Shown: piece after piece, positions 7,531 through 13,642 of the stretch | How positions within the stretch are numbered: the first letter of the stretch is position 1 | Layout of the letters: each line of letters starts with the position of its first letter | Source: Prevotella sp. UBA4341 | Lineage (GTDB): Bacteria; Bacteroidota; Bacteroidia; Bacteroidales; Bacteroidaceae | Reading direction: 5' to 3' | DNA: 13,761 bases | Assembly (NCBI GenBank): GCA_002393705.1 | Contig: DGTH01000009.1 | Span: 1-13,761, forward strand | Program-made: the position numbers and the translations under genes | Notes under the pieces: model-generated | What the model was told of the DNA's origin: nothing | Database searches by the model: none | Seen by the model: only the letters and a program-made list of their open reading frames with translations

Positions 7531-8691
7531 TAAGCTTTTGTTCTTGGCCACCAGCTTCTTGATGGTCTCCACGCTGGCTGCGGTGAAGAGGCCGTCCTCG
7601 GGGGTGTTCATGCAGTAGTCTGTGAGCTTGTCGATGGTCGAGGTGGCTACGTGCATGCGCGTGTCGGCCGAGGCGTAGTAGATGAACACGCGGCCGTCCT
7701 CATCGGCTATCCAGCCGTTGGCGAAAGCTACGTTCATCACGTCGCCCAGGTACTCGTCGCCCTGCGGCACGAGGAAGAAACCACCCGGCTGTGCAATGAC
7801 CTTGGTGGGGTCTTCGAGCGACGTCATATACATATACAGTACGTAGCGCAGACCGTCGGCCGTGGCCCGTACGCCGTGAGCCAGATGCAGCCATCCCTTC
7901 GGCGTCTTGATGGGGTGCGGCCCCTCGCCGTTCTTCACCTCGGTGATGGTGTGGTAGTGGCGGGCGTTGATGATCTTCTCTTCCTTCACCTCGGCGTGGG
8001 TAATGTCGTCAACGAGTGCCCAGCCTATGCCGCCGCCGCTGCCGGTATCGATGAAGCCATCCTGCGGCCGGGTGTAGAAGGCGTACTTGCCATCGACGAA
8101 CTCCGGGTGCAGCACGACGTTGCGCTGCTGCGAGCGTGTCTTCAGGTCGGGCAGTCGCTCCCAGGTCTTCAGGTCCTTGGTGCGTGCGATGCCTGCCGTA
8201 GCCGTGGCAGCCGAGAGGTTGCCGGGCTGCGAGTCGTCGTGACGCTCGGCACAGAAGACACCGTATATCCAGCCGTCCTCGTGCCGGGTAATGCGCATGT
8301 CGTAGATGTTCGTGGCGGGAATGACATCGTCGGGCATGGTGATGGGCTCGTCCCAGAAGCGGAAGTTATCTACGCCGTTCGGACTCTCGGCCACGGCAAA
8401 GAAGCTCTTGCGGTCGGCACCTTCCACGCGTACCACCAGCACATACTTGCCTTGCCACTTCAGTGCGCCGGAGTTCAGTGTGGCATTCATCATGATGCGC
8501 TGCATCAGGTAGGGGTTGTCCTTCTCCGAGAAGTCGTAGCGCCACTCCAGCGGGGTGTGCTCGGCAGTCAGGATGGGGTTCTTCCACTTGTCGTAAATAC
8601 CATTCCCCCACTCCATGGGTTCGTTCTTGCGGCTCAGCAGCTCCTCGTGGTGAGCGCGTAGGGCCTTTACTCTTTCTTGAAAGTTGTTCAT
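7516..8691 (-). CDS. mgp: 4-O-beta-D-mannosyl-D-glucose phosphorylase (GH130)
   Basis: A 391-residue cytoplasmic enzyme, no signal peptide, that uses phosphate to split mannosyl-1,4-glucose into alpha-mannose-1-phosphate and glucose. The GH130 five-bladed propeller is recognisable from RVEGADRKSFFAVAES (88-103), NIYDMRITRHEDGWIYG (128-144), RNVVLHPEF (190-198) and HLAHGVRA (269-276). D131 in DMRIT is the expected general acid, at the same position number as reported for the B. fragilis enzyme. The group (GH130_1) is supported by the neighbouring 2-epimerase. The final residues LSPLS and the stop codon are encoded by a palindromic repeat, so the native C-terminus may have been trimmed or replaced there. 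The start is the first ATG of the frame, after an A/T-rich leader with no promoter of its own. Confidence 0.95.
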   Translation of the reverse strand: MNNFQERVKALRAHHEELLSRKNEPMEWGNGIYDKWKNPILTAEHTPLEWRYDFSEKDNPYLMQRIMMNATLNSGALKWQGKYVLVVRVEGADRKSFFAVAESPNGVDNFRFWDEPITMPDDVIPATNIYDMRITRHEDGWIYGVFCAERHDDSQPGNLSAATATAGIARTKDLKTWERLPDLKTRSQQRNVVLHPEFVDGKYAFYTRPQDGFIDTGSGGGIGWALVDDITHAEVKEEKIINARHYHTITEVKNGEGPHPIKTPKGWLHLAHGVRATADGLRYVLYMYMTSLEDPTKVIAQPGGFFLVPQGDEYLGDVMNVAFANGWIADEDGRVFIYYASADTRMHVATSTIDKLTDYCMNTPEDGLFTAASVETIKKLVAKNKSLSPLS

Positions 8692-8730
8692 GTTCTTTAT
8701 TATTATACTTCTTTATATAGTCAGATAACT

Positions 8731-8784
8731 CTATTTAGTTGTTCGCCTGTTCAGACTCCTAATCCCCTGACTCAGGGGACTCTT
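8731..8784 (-). repeat. Palindromic repeat copy 3, overlapping the GH26 3' end
   Basis: CTATTTAGTT (8731-8740) and CTGTTCAGACTCCTA (8747-8761) resemble 7471-7480 and 7494-7508, and CCCCTGACTCAGGGG (8764-8778) is a palindrome equivalent to that in copies 1 and 2. The GH26 stop codon (8759-8761) and the codons for ESPESGD lie inside it. It diverges from copies 1 and 2 by several substitutions but keeps the symmetry, which suggests paired changes. Confidence 0.75.
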
Positions 8785-9898
8785 CAGCGATATCCTTCGT
8801 GAAGAGAATCTTCTCGTTCTTGTAGAAGTCGCGGAACGACTGTGCGTCGGGCTGCGAGGGAGCCGGGCCAAACCACTCCTCCTTGTAGTTACGCCACGTC
8901 AGCAGGTAGCTGATGGGGAATCCCTCTACGGTAGGCAGCAGCGTCGAGGTCCACCACGTCGGGTCGGTGACGTTCTTCAGTCCGCACTCCGTCAGGGCGG
9001 GAATGAGGTTGTGCTGCTTGGCCACGTCGCAGAGCACCTGCAGGTTCTGGCGTCCGCGCTCTATGAACTGCTGGCCTTCGTCGGCCTTCCACTGGTAGCC
9101 GTCAAGTCCTAACACCTCGACACGGTCGTCGCCCGGATAGCGCACCATGAGTCGCTCGGCCGTCAGGTTGTCCTCCATGCCGGGCGAGTAGGCCCAGACG
9201 ATGTTGTCGAAGCCGTCGGCCTTGAGTTTGTCCTGCAGCAGGTTCCACAGTGCCTTGTACTCCTCGACGGTGCAGAGCTTCTCTCCCCACCAGAACCAGG
9301 AGCCGCTGTTCTCGTGCCAGGGGCGGAACATGAAGGGAATCTTCTCTCCGTCCTCGGTCTTCAGCGTAGCCAGGAAGTCTGACAGCCGCTGCATCCAGGT
9401 CTGGAACTTCTCGTGGTACTCGCCGCCGGGCAGTACCTTCCGGACGACCAGCGAGTCGGTGACGTCCCAGGCCGTGCCCTCGGGGAACTTCTGTCCGGCC
9501 GGTCCGCCGCCGTCGATGGTGGTCACGGGGTTACGCGGGTGCCAGCTGATGGTGATGATGCCGCCACGCTTGTAGTGGTTGATGATTTCTTCGGTTATGC
9601 GGGTGAAGGGCACGCTGTCCAGGCTCTTGGCGTCGCCCATCTCGATGCCTCCCAGTTCGAAGCCCATGACGGCGGGATAGTCGCCACAGGTGTTCTTCAC
9701 GTCGCTGGAGTCCTTCTGGTACTCCCACGTTAGACCGTAGAACGGGTCGTCCTGGTGGCCGTACATGATGCCTTTCTCTTGCAGCGCAATGAGGCGGTTC
9801 TTCAACTTCTGGGCTCCTGTGAGCTCAGTCTCTTCTTTCTTTGTTGTGCATGCGGCTATCATGATGCCGGCTAATGCAAGGGTCAATAGTTTCTTCAT
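8759..9898 (-). CDS. manA: Beta-mannanase / mannobiohydrolase lipoprotein (GH26)
   Basis: A 379-residue glycoside hydrolase that cuts beta-1,4-mannan; in homologous operons this enzyme releases mannobiose. Residues 1-17 are a lipoprotein signal (MKKLLTLALAGIMIAAC) with Cys17 as the lipidated residue, so it is membrane-anchored facing the periplasm or the cell surface; Lys/Glu residues after the Cys are compatible with surface export. The GH26 catalytic residues are clear: acid/base E196 in FRPWHENSGSWFWWG and nucleophile E304 in ALTECGLKN. Substrate-site motifs include MYGHQDDPFYG (45-55) and ISWHPRNP (117-124). The last residues ESPESGD and the stop are encoded by a palindromic repeat. The 124-base leader consists mostly of a 9-bp repeat array, then an A-rich stretch before ATG. 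It has no promoter of its own and is probably co-transcribed with the esterase. Confidence 0.95.
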   Translation of the reverse strand: MKKLLTLALAGIMIAACTTKKEETELTGAQKLKNRLIALQEKGIMYGHQDDPFYGLTWEYQKDSSDVKNTCGDYPAVMGFELGGIEMGDAKSLDSVPFTRITEEIINHYKRGGIITISWHPRNPVTTIDGGGPAGQKFPEGTAWDVTDSLVVRKVLPGGEYHEKFQTWMQRLSDFLATLKTEDGEKIPFMFRPWHENSGSWFWWGEKLCTVEEYKALWNLLQDKLKADGFDNIVWAYSPGMEDNLTAERLMVRYPGDDRVEVLGLDGYQWKADEGQQFIERGRQNLQVLCDVAKQHNLIPALTECGLKNVTDPTWWTSTLLPTVEGFPISYLLTWRNYKEEWFGPAPSQPDAQSFRDFYKNEKILFTKDIAEESPESGD

Positions 9899-9925
9899 GT
9901 TGTTGTTATTTTTTTGGGAGTGCTT

Positions 9926-10022
9926 CTGGGGCTACTGGGGCCACTGGGGCCACTGGGGATACTGGGGCCACTGGGGATACTGGGGCTACTGGGGCTGCTG
10001 GGGATGCTGGGGCTACTGGGGG
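9926..10022. repeat. 9-bp tandem array CTGGGG+NNN, eleven units
   Basis: Eleven units start at 9926, 9935, 9944, 9953, 9962, 9971, 9980, 9989, 9998, 10007 and 10016. All begin CTGGGG and end in a variable trimer: CTA, CCA, CCA, ATA, CCA, ATA, CTA, CTG, ATG, CTA, GTT. The array fills the gap between the esterase stop codon, which overlaps the last unit, and the A-rich leader of GH26. Confidence 0.95.
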
Positions 10023-11309
10023 TTATTGGCCTAAGGCTTTTAGCAGCCAGGCTTCCCACTCGTCCCACTGCTCCTGGAACCAGAAGTGCCACGTGGCTTG
10101 GTAGGGGGAAATCTCCTTCGGGCCGGTCACTACGTTATACGTTGCCCAGGCCGTCGTAGGGGGCACCACGTCGTCGTTGTAGCCGAAGGAGAACCAGCCT
10201 TTCTGCTGGCTGCTGATGCGACGGGCAAAGTTGACGCCGTCGTAGTAGCGTGAGGTCTCAATCTTCTTCTCCTCGCCTTTGCCCTTGTTCCAGTAGAAGT
10301 AGTGCGGCCAGCCGCAGGCCACGCCCTTGAGCGAGGCCGTGTGGTCGCAGAGTGCAGCATGGACGGGTGCGTAGCAGGTGACGCGCTTGTCGAGTGCGGC
10401 CGTGGCCAGGGTCAGGAATCCTCCCTGACTGGAGCCCGTCACGCCGAGCTTCTCTCCGTTCCACTGGGTATATTGCTCAATGTAGTCAATGGCGCGTATG
10501 CAACCCAGCACCACGCGCTTGTAGTACATCTTGTCGCGGTCGTCCATGTTGAACTCCCAGTAGCCCATGAGGGCACCGTTGAAGACGTCGTCATAGACCT
10601 TCTGCTCCATGGTGACGGGAATGCCGTGAATGCCAATCTCGAGGGTGATGACGCCCTTGGATGCCGAGTAGATGTCGCCTCCATAGGGCCGCACGCCTGC
10701 TCCCGGCACGCGCAAGAGGGCGGGATACTTGCCGGGCTTCACGGGTTCGCACAGGATGCCGTAAGTGCGATAGCCCCACTGCATGTTCTGGAACGACACC
10801 TCATAGACGTTCACGTCCTTCGTGCAGCGCTCGGGCAGCAGTCGCTTCGTGGGATTCAGGTCGGTCTTGCGGGCCTCGCTGACGGCGTTCTGCCAGAAGC
10901 TGTCGAAGTCCTGGGGCATGACGGTCGTGGGCTGCAGCTTCTCGGGCGAGAAGGCGGCTCCGCAGGCTCCCTTGTAGTCCTTGCCTGCGACGTGGGCCGT
11001 CACATCGACGCGGTAGAAGCCTGGCTGGGTCATCTTGCCCTTTAGCGTCAAAGTACCATCCTTCAGCAGGACGCCCGTTTTCTTGACATCCTGATACATC
11101 TCCGGACCGGCTGCGTAGTCAATGGTTACGTTGTCCATGAGCGTGGCCGAACGGGTTACCGAAATCTTGAACGTGGCCGTCTCGCCAGTCTGGTAGGTCC
11201 AGTCCTGGTGGTCGGGCACCACGCTGACCTGAATGTCGTTGCCGCGAATCTGTGCGCCGAGTGGCAGCAGCACCGCGAGCGTAAGCAACAGTAGTGTGAG
11301 TCTTTTCAT
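10023..11309 (-). CDS. Acetyl(xylan) esterase, AXE1/CE7-like, secreted
   Basis: A 428-residue alpha/beta-hydrolase with a signal peptide (about residues 1-19, ending LLPLGA), so exported. Residues 20-120 form an Ig-like N-terminal domain; the AXE1 esterase domain follows (about 130-425). The triad can be placed: S294 in TGSSQGG, D379 in GYNDDVVPP and H408 in ATWHFW. RVPGAGVRPYGG (200-211) and EIGIHGI (224-230) fit the oxyanion region of cephalosporin-C deacetylase/acetyl xylan esterases. Its place at the head of a mannan operon suggests it deacetylates acetylated glucomannan or its oligosaccharides; the substrate is inferred. Transcription starts at a promoter just upstream. The TAA stop borders a 9-bp repeat array that stays open in the same frame for 38 further codons. 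Confidence 0.88.
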   Translation of the reverse strand: MKRLTLLLLTLAVLLPLGAQIRGNDIQVSVVPDHQDWTYQTGETATFKISVTRSATLMDNVTIDYAAGPEMYQDVKKTGVLLKDGTLTLKGKMTQPGFYRVDVTAHVAGKDYKGACGAAFSPEKLQPTTVMPQDFDSFWQNAVSEARKTDLNPTKRLLPERCTKDVNVYEVSFQNMQWGYRTYGILCEPVKPGKYPALLRVPGAGVRPYGGDIYSASKGVITLEIGIHGIPVTMEQKVYDDVFNGALMGYWEFNMDDRDKMYYKRVVLGCIRAIDYIEQYTQWNGEKLGVTGSSQGGFLTLATAALDKRVTCYAPVHAALCDHTASLKGVACGWPHYFYWNKGKGEEKKIETSRYYDGVNFARRISSQQKGWFSFGYNDDVVPPTTAWATYNVVTGPKEISPYQATWHFWFQEQWDEWEAWLLKALGQ

Positions 11310-11352
11310 CTTTACTTTAGGGGTATAAATAGTTTTAGTTCAATTGATGGTG

Positions 11353-11360
11353 CAAAGATA
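11353..11360 (-). promoter_or_regulatory. -7 box of the esterase-GH26-GH130-GPH-epimerase operon
   Basis: TATCTTTG on the minus strand fits the Bacteroidetes -7 consensus TAnnTTTG, 43 bases before the esterase ATG. A TTTG lies only 14 bases further upstream, so the -33 element is not canonical and an activator may be required. No other TAnnTTTG is seen in the four intergenic gaps downstream, so this is the likely promoter for all five genes. Confidence 0.6.
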
Positions 11361-11366
11361 CGCAAA

Positions 11367-11402
11367 AAATCCGACAAAGCATAATACTATGTTGTCGGAT
11401 TT
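11367..11402 (-). terminator. Rho-independent terminator after the GH5 mannanase
   Basis: A 10-bp stem (AAATCCGACA / TGTCGGATTT), extended inside by CATA/TATG, is followed on the minus strand by a T-run (GGATTTTTTGCG). It begins about 25 bases after the GH5 stop. Its T-tract ends right at the -7 region of the esterase promoter, so one transcription unit ends where the next begins. Confidence 0.8.
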
Positions 11403-11426
11403 CGGTACTATTTCGTTAACTTGCGG

Positions 11427-12719
11427 TTATTTCACCCGCTTCATCCTTTCCACCTGCTCGCGGATGACGGCCAGCGTCGTGGTGTCGGTGACGAAGACCG
11501 AGTTCAGGCCCTGCGCCTCCTGTGCGGGATCGTTGGTGTAGGGGTCGCCCACCTGCCACTGCTCGTGCAGGGGTTTAGCAAAGCCTCCCCAGCCCCAGAA
11601 GTTGCAGCCGGCGAACTTTCCGCCGCTCTCGGCGTTGTCGGCCACGAGCGAGAATACATATTTATAATAGCCGTCGCGTCCTTGGGTCGGCGTGTCGAGC
11701 GTAAACTTGAAGCCGTCGCGCGGGTATCCGAACTCCTCCATGACGAGTGGTTTGTTCAGCGAGTCGCAGACGGCCAGGTGCCGGTCTATGTACTCCTTGG
11801 TGTTAGCCTCGGCACGCGGCAGGTTCTCAATGAGCGAGTCGGGCTTGGCCCAGCCCCAGTTGTAGGGCCACAGGTGTACGTTGCAGTAGTCAATGTTCTG
11901 GTCGGCGCAGATGCGTGTCCAGCTCTCCAAGCTGTTTTCGCAGCCCCAGGAGCCCTCCGAGCCAACGCTGATGAGGTGGTTCGGGTCGAGCGAGCGTATG
12001 AGAGCGGAGGCCTCGGCGAGCCACTTCTCGAAGGCTGGCAGTGCCTCCACGGAGAAGGCTCTGGGCTCGTTGCCTATCTGCCAGGACATGATGGCGGGGT
12101 CGTCAGTGTACTTCACGTTGGTGTATCGGTTGGTGCGGCTGATGATGAAGCGCACGTAGTCGTAGAAGAGCTGGTGGGCCTTCTCGTTGGTGGCGTACTT
12201 GCTCATGGCCTTCATGAATTCGCCGTAGCCTACGTCGTCGGGTCTGGGCTGCTTGCCCTCGCCGGCGTGCTCCAGGTAGAAGCCGTATCCCCCACTCCAC
12301 TCCCAGGAGTTGTTCAGGTAGAGCACGGCCAGCATGTCTCTCTTGCCCATCTCCATGAGCAGGTAGTCCAGTCCGGCCAGAATGGTGTCGTTATACTCTC
12401 CGGGCCTTATCTGCAGTGTGGGTTCCACCTTGGTCTTCACGCCGCGCTCGCCGTCTGAGCCTACGAGTATGCGCAGGTTGTCAATGCCCATGCGCTTCAT
12501 CTCGTCCAGCTCGCGGCAGAGGCGGTCGCGGTCGCCGCCCTGTCCCTCGGAGCCGAGTATGGCTCCGTACCAGAAGTTGGTGCCTACGTAGTAGTAGGGC
12601 TGTCCGTTACGCACGAAGTGTCCGTCCTCAACGGTGACGAACGCCGATTCTTTCTCGTCTTGTTGCTGGCAGGCCCCTATCGTGGCGGCCAGCAGGGTTA
12701 GTAGCAGTAGTTTCTTCAT
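11427..12719 (-). CDS. Beta-mannanase lipoprotein (GH5, subfamily 7-like)
   Basis: A 430-residue endo-beta-1,4-mannanase candidate. Residues 1-17 (MKKLLLLTLLAATIGAC) are a lipoprotein signal with Cys17; the following QQQDEKE is acidic, which in Bacteroidetes often goes with surface exposure. The GH5 barrel shows GTNFWYG (46-52), acid/base E218 in WQIGNEPR, VHLWPYNWGW (281-290) and nucleophile E329 in VMEEFGYP. The IGNEPR and EEFGYPRD context fits GH5_7 mannanases. The frame is open for 130 codons further upstream, but that part overlaps the four-helix gene in another frame; the lipoprotein start is clearly right. It lies 62 bases after the four-helix stop, with a repeat array as leader and no visible promoter, so it is probably read from the four-helix promoter. 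A terminator follows, separating it from the esterase operon. Confidence 0.93.
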   Translation of the reverse strand: MKKLLLLTLLAATIGACQQQDEKESAFVTVEDGHFVRNGQPYYYVGTNFWYGAILGSEGQGGDRDRLCRELDEMKRMGIDNLRILVGSDGERGVKTKVEPTLQIRPGEYNDTILAGLDYLLMEMGKRDMLAVLYLNNSWEWSGGYGFYLEHAGEGKQPRPDDVGYGEFMKAMSKYATNEKAHQLFYDYVRFIISRTNRYTNVKYTDDPAIMSWQIGNEPRAFSVEALPAFEKWLAEASALIRSLDPNHLISVGSEGSWGCENSLESWTRICADQNIDYCNVHLWPYNWGWAKPDSLIENLPRAEANTKEYIDRHLAVCDSLNKPLVMEEFGYPRDGFKFTLDTPTQGRDGYYKYVFSLVADNAESGGKFAGCNFWGWGGFAKPLHEQWQVGDPYTNDPAQEAQGLNSVFVTDTTTLAVIREQVERMKRVK

Positions 12720-12730
12720 TGTTTTTTTCT

Positions 12731-12784
12731 TTATAGTTGCTATAGTTACTATAGTTGCTATAGATGCTATAGTTGCTATAGTTA
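12731..12784. repeat. 9-bp tandem array CTATAG+NNN in the GH5 leader, six units
   Basis: Units start at 12731 (first base T), 12740, 12749, 12758, 12767 and 12776. The constant part CTATAG is self-complementary; trimers are TTG, TTA, TTG, ATG, TTG, TTA. The last trimer (12782-12784) is also the TAA stop codon of the four-helix gene. Toward GH5 the array runs into a poly-A leader (minus strand) directly before the ATG. Confidence 0.95.
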
Positions 12785-13414
12785 ATACTTTATGCCGTGG
12801 GCTTGGAGCAGGGCTTTCAGGCGGCGGTTCTCGGCCTCCAGCTCGGCGAGGTGGCGGTCCTGCTGCTGACGGTAGCCTGTGCGGGCGGCGTACATGCGCT
12901 CCTTGATGCCTCCCTTGGTGACGAATTCGGTCTCCAGGTGCTTCAGGAAACTGTTCATCATCGTGTCGGTCATGTGGCAAAGCGTCAGACCAGTGTTGGC
13001 CATCTCCTCTGCCGACCATTTGTCGAAGAAAGGCTGGTAGGCACCGTACTTGTTGTTGCGGCTGCAGAAGTGCACCATCTTCTGGAAGCGCGGGCTTTCC
13101 TTTGTCCACAGCTGCAGGTGCTTGGCGTTCAGGTAGTCTCGGTAGTCCTCGCGCAGCTCCTGAATGCTGGCCCTGGCCACGTTGAGCAGCTTGAGCTGCA
13201 TCTCCGTCGAGGTCTTGCCGTCGGCAAAGCCCTCCACGATGTTCTGCTTTCCCGAGCGTGCCGCCTGTACCATCTGGTCAACGGTGCGGTCGCCGTATGG
13301 CGGCAGGAATCGCTCGCAGAAGACGACCGTCATCTGGTAGAGCGTGTCGGTTTTTTGGTAGAAGTGCAGGTTTTCCCAGTTGACCTGGGGCAACAGGACC
13401 GGAGGAGTTGCCAT
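12782..13414 (-). CDS. Four-helix-bundle protein with suffix domain (S23/IVP-like)
   Basis: A 210-residue protein of unknown function. Residues about 15-95 resemble the S23/IVP four-helix bundle family (TVDQMVQAARSGKQNIVEGF at 45-64 is the typical helix-turn), known from proteins encoded in 23S rRNA intervening sequences and from diversity-generating retroelement accessory proteins. Residues about 95-180 fit the four-helix-bundle suffix domain seen in Bacteroidetes, and 182-206 form a short coiled coil (HLAELEAENRRLKALLQ). No signal peptide: cytoplasmic, possibly nucleic-acid binding. The start MATPPVLLPQ follows a -7 box; the open frame upstream, which reads through a repeat array and terminator, is rejected. 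Direct 9-bp repeat arrays flank the gene and one supplies its stop codon. It has no obvious role in mannan use and may be a repeat-associated passenger. Confidence 0.85.
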   Translation of the reverse strand: MATPPVLLPQVNWENLHFYQKTDTLYQMTVVFCERFLPPYGDRTVDQMVQAARSGKQNIVEGFADGKTSTEMQLKLLNVARASIQELREDYRDYLNAKHLQLWTKESPRFQKMVHFCSRNNKYGAYQPFFDKWSAEEMANTGLTLCHMTDTMMNSFLKHLETEFVTKGGIKERMYAARTGYRQQQDRHLAELEAENRRLKALLQAHGIKY

Positions 13415-13444
13415 GTTTCTTGTTGTCTTGGTAATATGATGGGG

Positions 13445-13452
13445 CAAAGATA
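13445..13452 (-). promoter_or_regulatory. -7 box for the four-helix gene (and probably GH5)
   Basis: TATCTTTG on the minus strand lies 30 bases upstream of the four-helix ATG. The region about 20 bases further upstream (GTGG) is a poor -33 match, so the promoter may be weak. It is the only candidate for transcription of the four-helix and GH5 pair. Confidence 0.55.
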
Positions 13453-13514
13453 CGAAAAAAGATTGAAAGCACCACGGCTCTGCCCAACTTTTTTGCTGAA
13501 GCCTTGTTTTTTTT

Positions 13515-13575
13515 CTATAGAGGCTATAGTTGCTATAGTTACTATAGTTGCTATAGTTGCTATAGAGACTATAGG
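13515..13575. repeat. 9-bp tandem array CTATAG+NNN upstream of the four-helix gene
   Basis: Units start at 13515, 13524, 13533, 13542, 13551, 13560 and 13569 (last one incomplete). Trimers are AGG, TTG, TTA, TTG, TTG, AGA. It is in the same orientation as the array at 12731-12784, and both are bordered on the left by TTGTTTTTTT(T)C. The 228-base gap holding it (13415-13642) otherwise contains the four-helix promoter and the terminator at 13581-13610. Confidence 0.95.
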
Positions 13576-13580
13576 ACAAA

Positions 13581-13610
13581 GACAGCGGGGCATCTTCGGG
13601 CCCCGCTGTC
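13581..13610 (-). terminator. Terminator after the secreted-protein gene
   Basis: An 11-bp perfect GC-rich stem (GACAGCGGGGC / GCCCCGCTGTC) with an 8-nt loop lies 32 bases beyond the stop codon at 13643 and is followed on the minus strand by TTTGTCC. The T-tract is short. A second small hairpin (CGGAAA GAG TTTCCG, 13620-13634) lies between it and the stop. Confidence 0.75.
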
Positions 13611-13642
13611 ATAAATCATCGGAAAGAGTTTCCGTTCTTCTG

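Noticed and set aside
7410..8784. Insertion sequence
   Set aside because: There is no transposase frame between the repeats; the DNA between them is the GH130 gene. REP-like or MITE-like repeats fit better.
9874..10104. Plus-strand frame with a collagen-like Gly-Ala-Thr repeat across the 9-bp array
   Set aside because: It starts inside the GH26 signal peptide on the opposite strand, ends inside the esterase gene and has no promoter or leader. The periodic peptide is only the 9-bp array read in frame.
12720..13109. 130-codon N-terminal extension of the GH5 mannanase
   Set aside because: It overlaps the four-helix gene in another frame and would bury a perfect lipoprotein signal peptide.
12782..13414. 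Fragment of a 23S rRNA intervening sequence or a diversity-generating retroelement
   Set aside because: No rRNA sequence, reverse transcriptase or template/variable repeat pair is seen nearby; only the four-helix protein family is shared.
9926..13575. CRISPR array
   Set aside because: The units are 9 bp with 3-bp variable parts and there are no spacers of 25-40 bp; no cas genes are present.
13415..13612. 66-codon N-terminal extension of the four-helix protein with a YSNYSN repeat
   Set aside because: It reads through the promoter, the 9-bp array and the terminator hairpin of the neighbouring gene. Family similarity starts at MATPPV after the -7 box.
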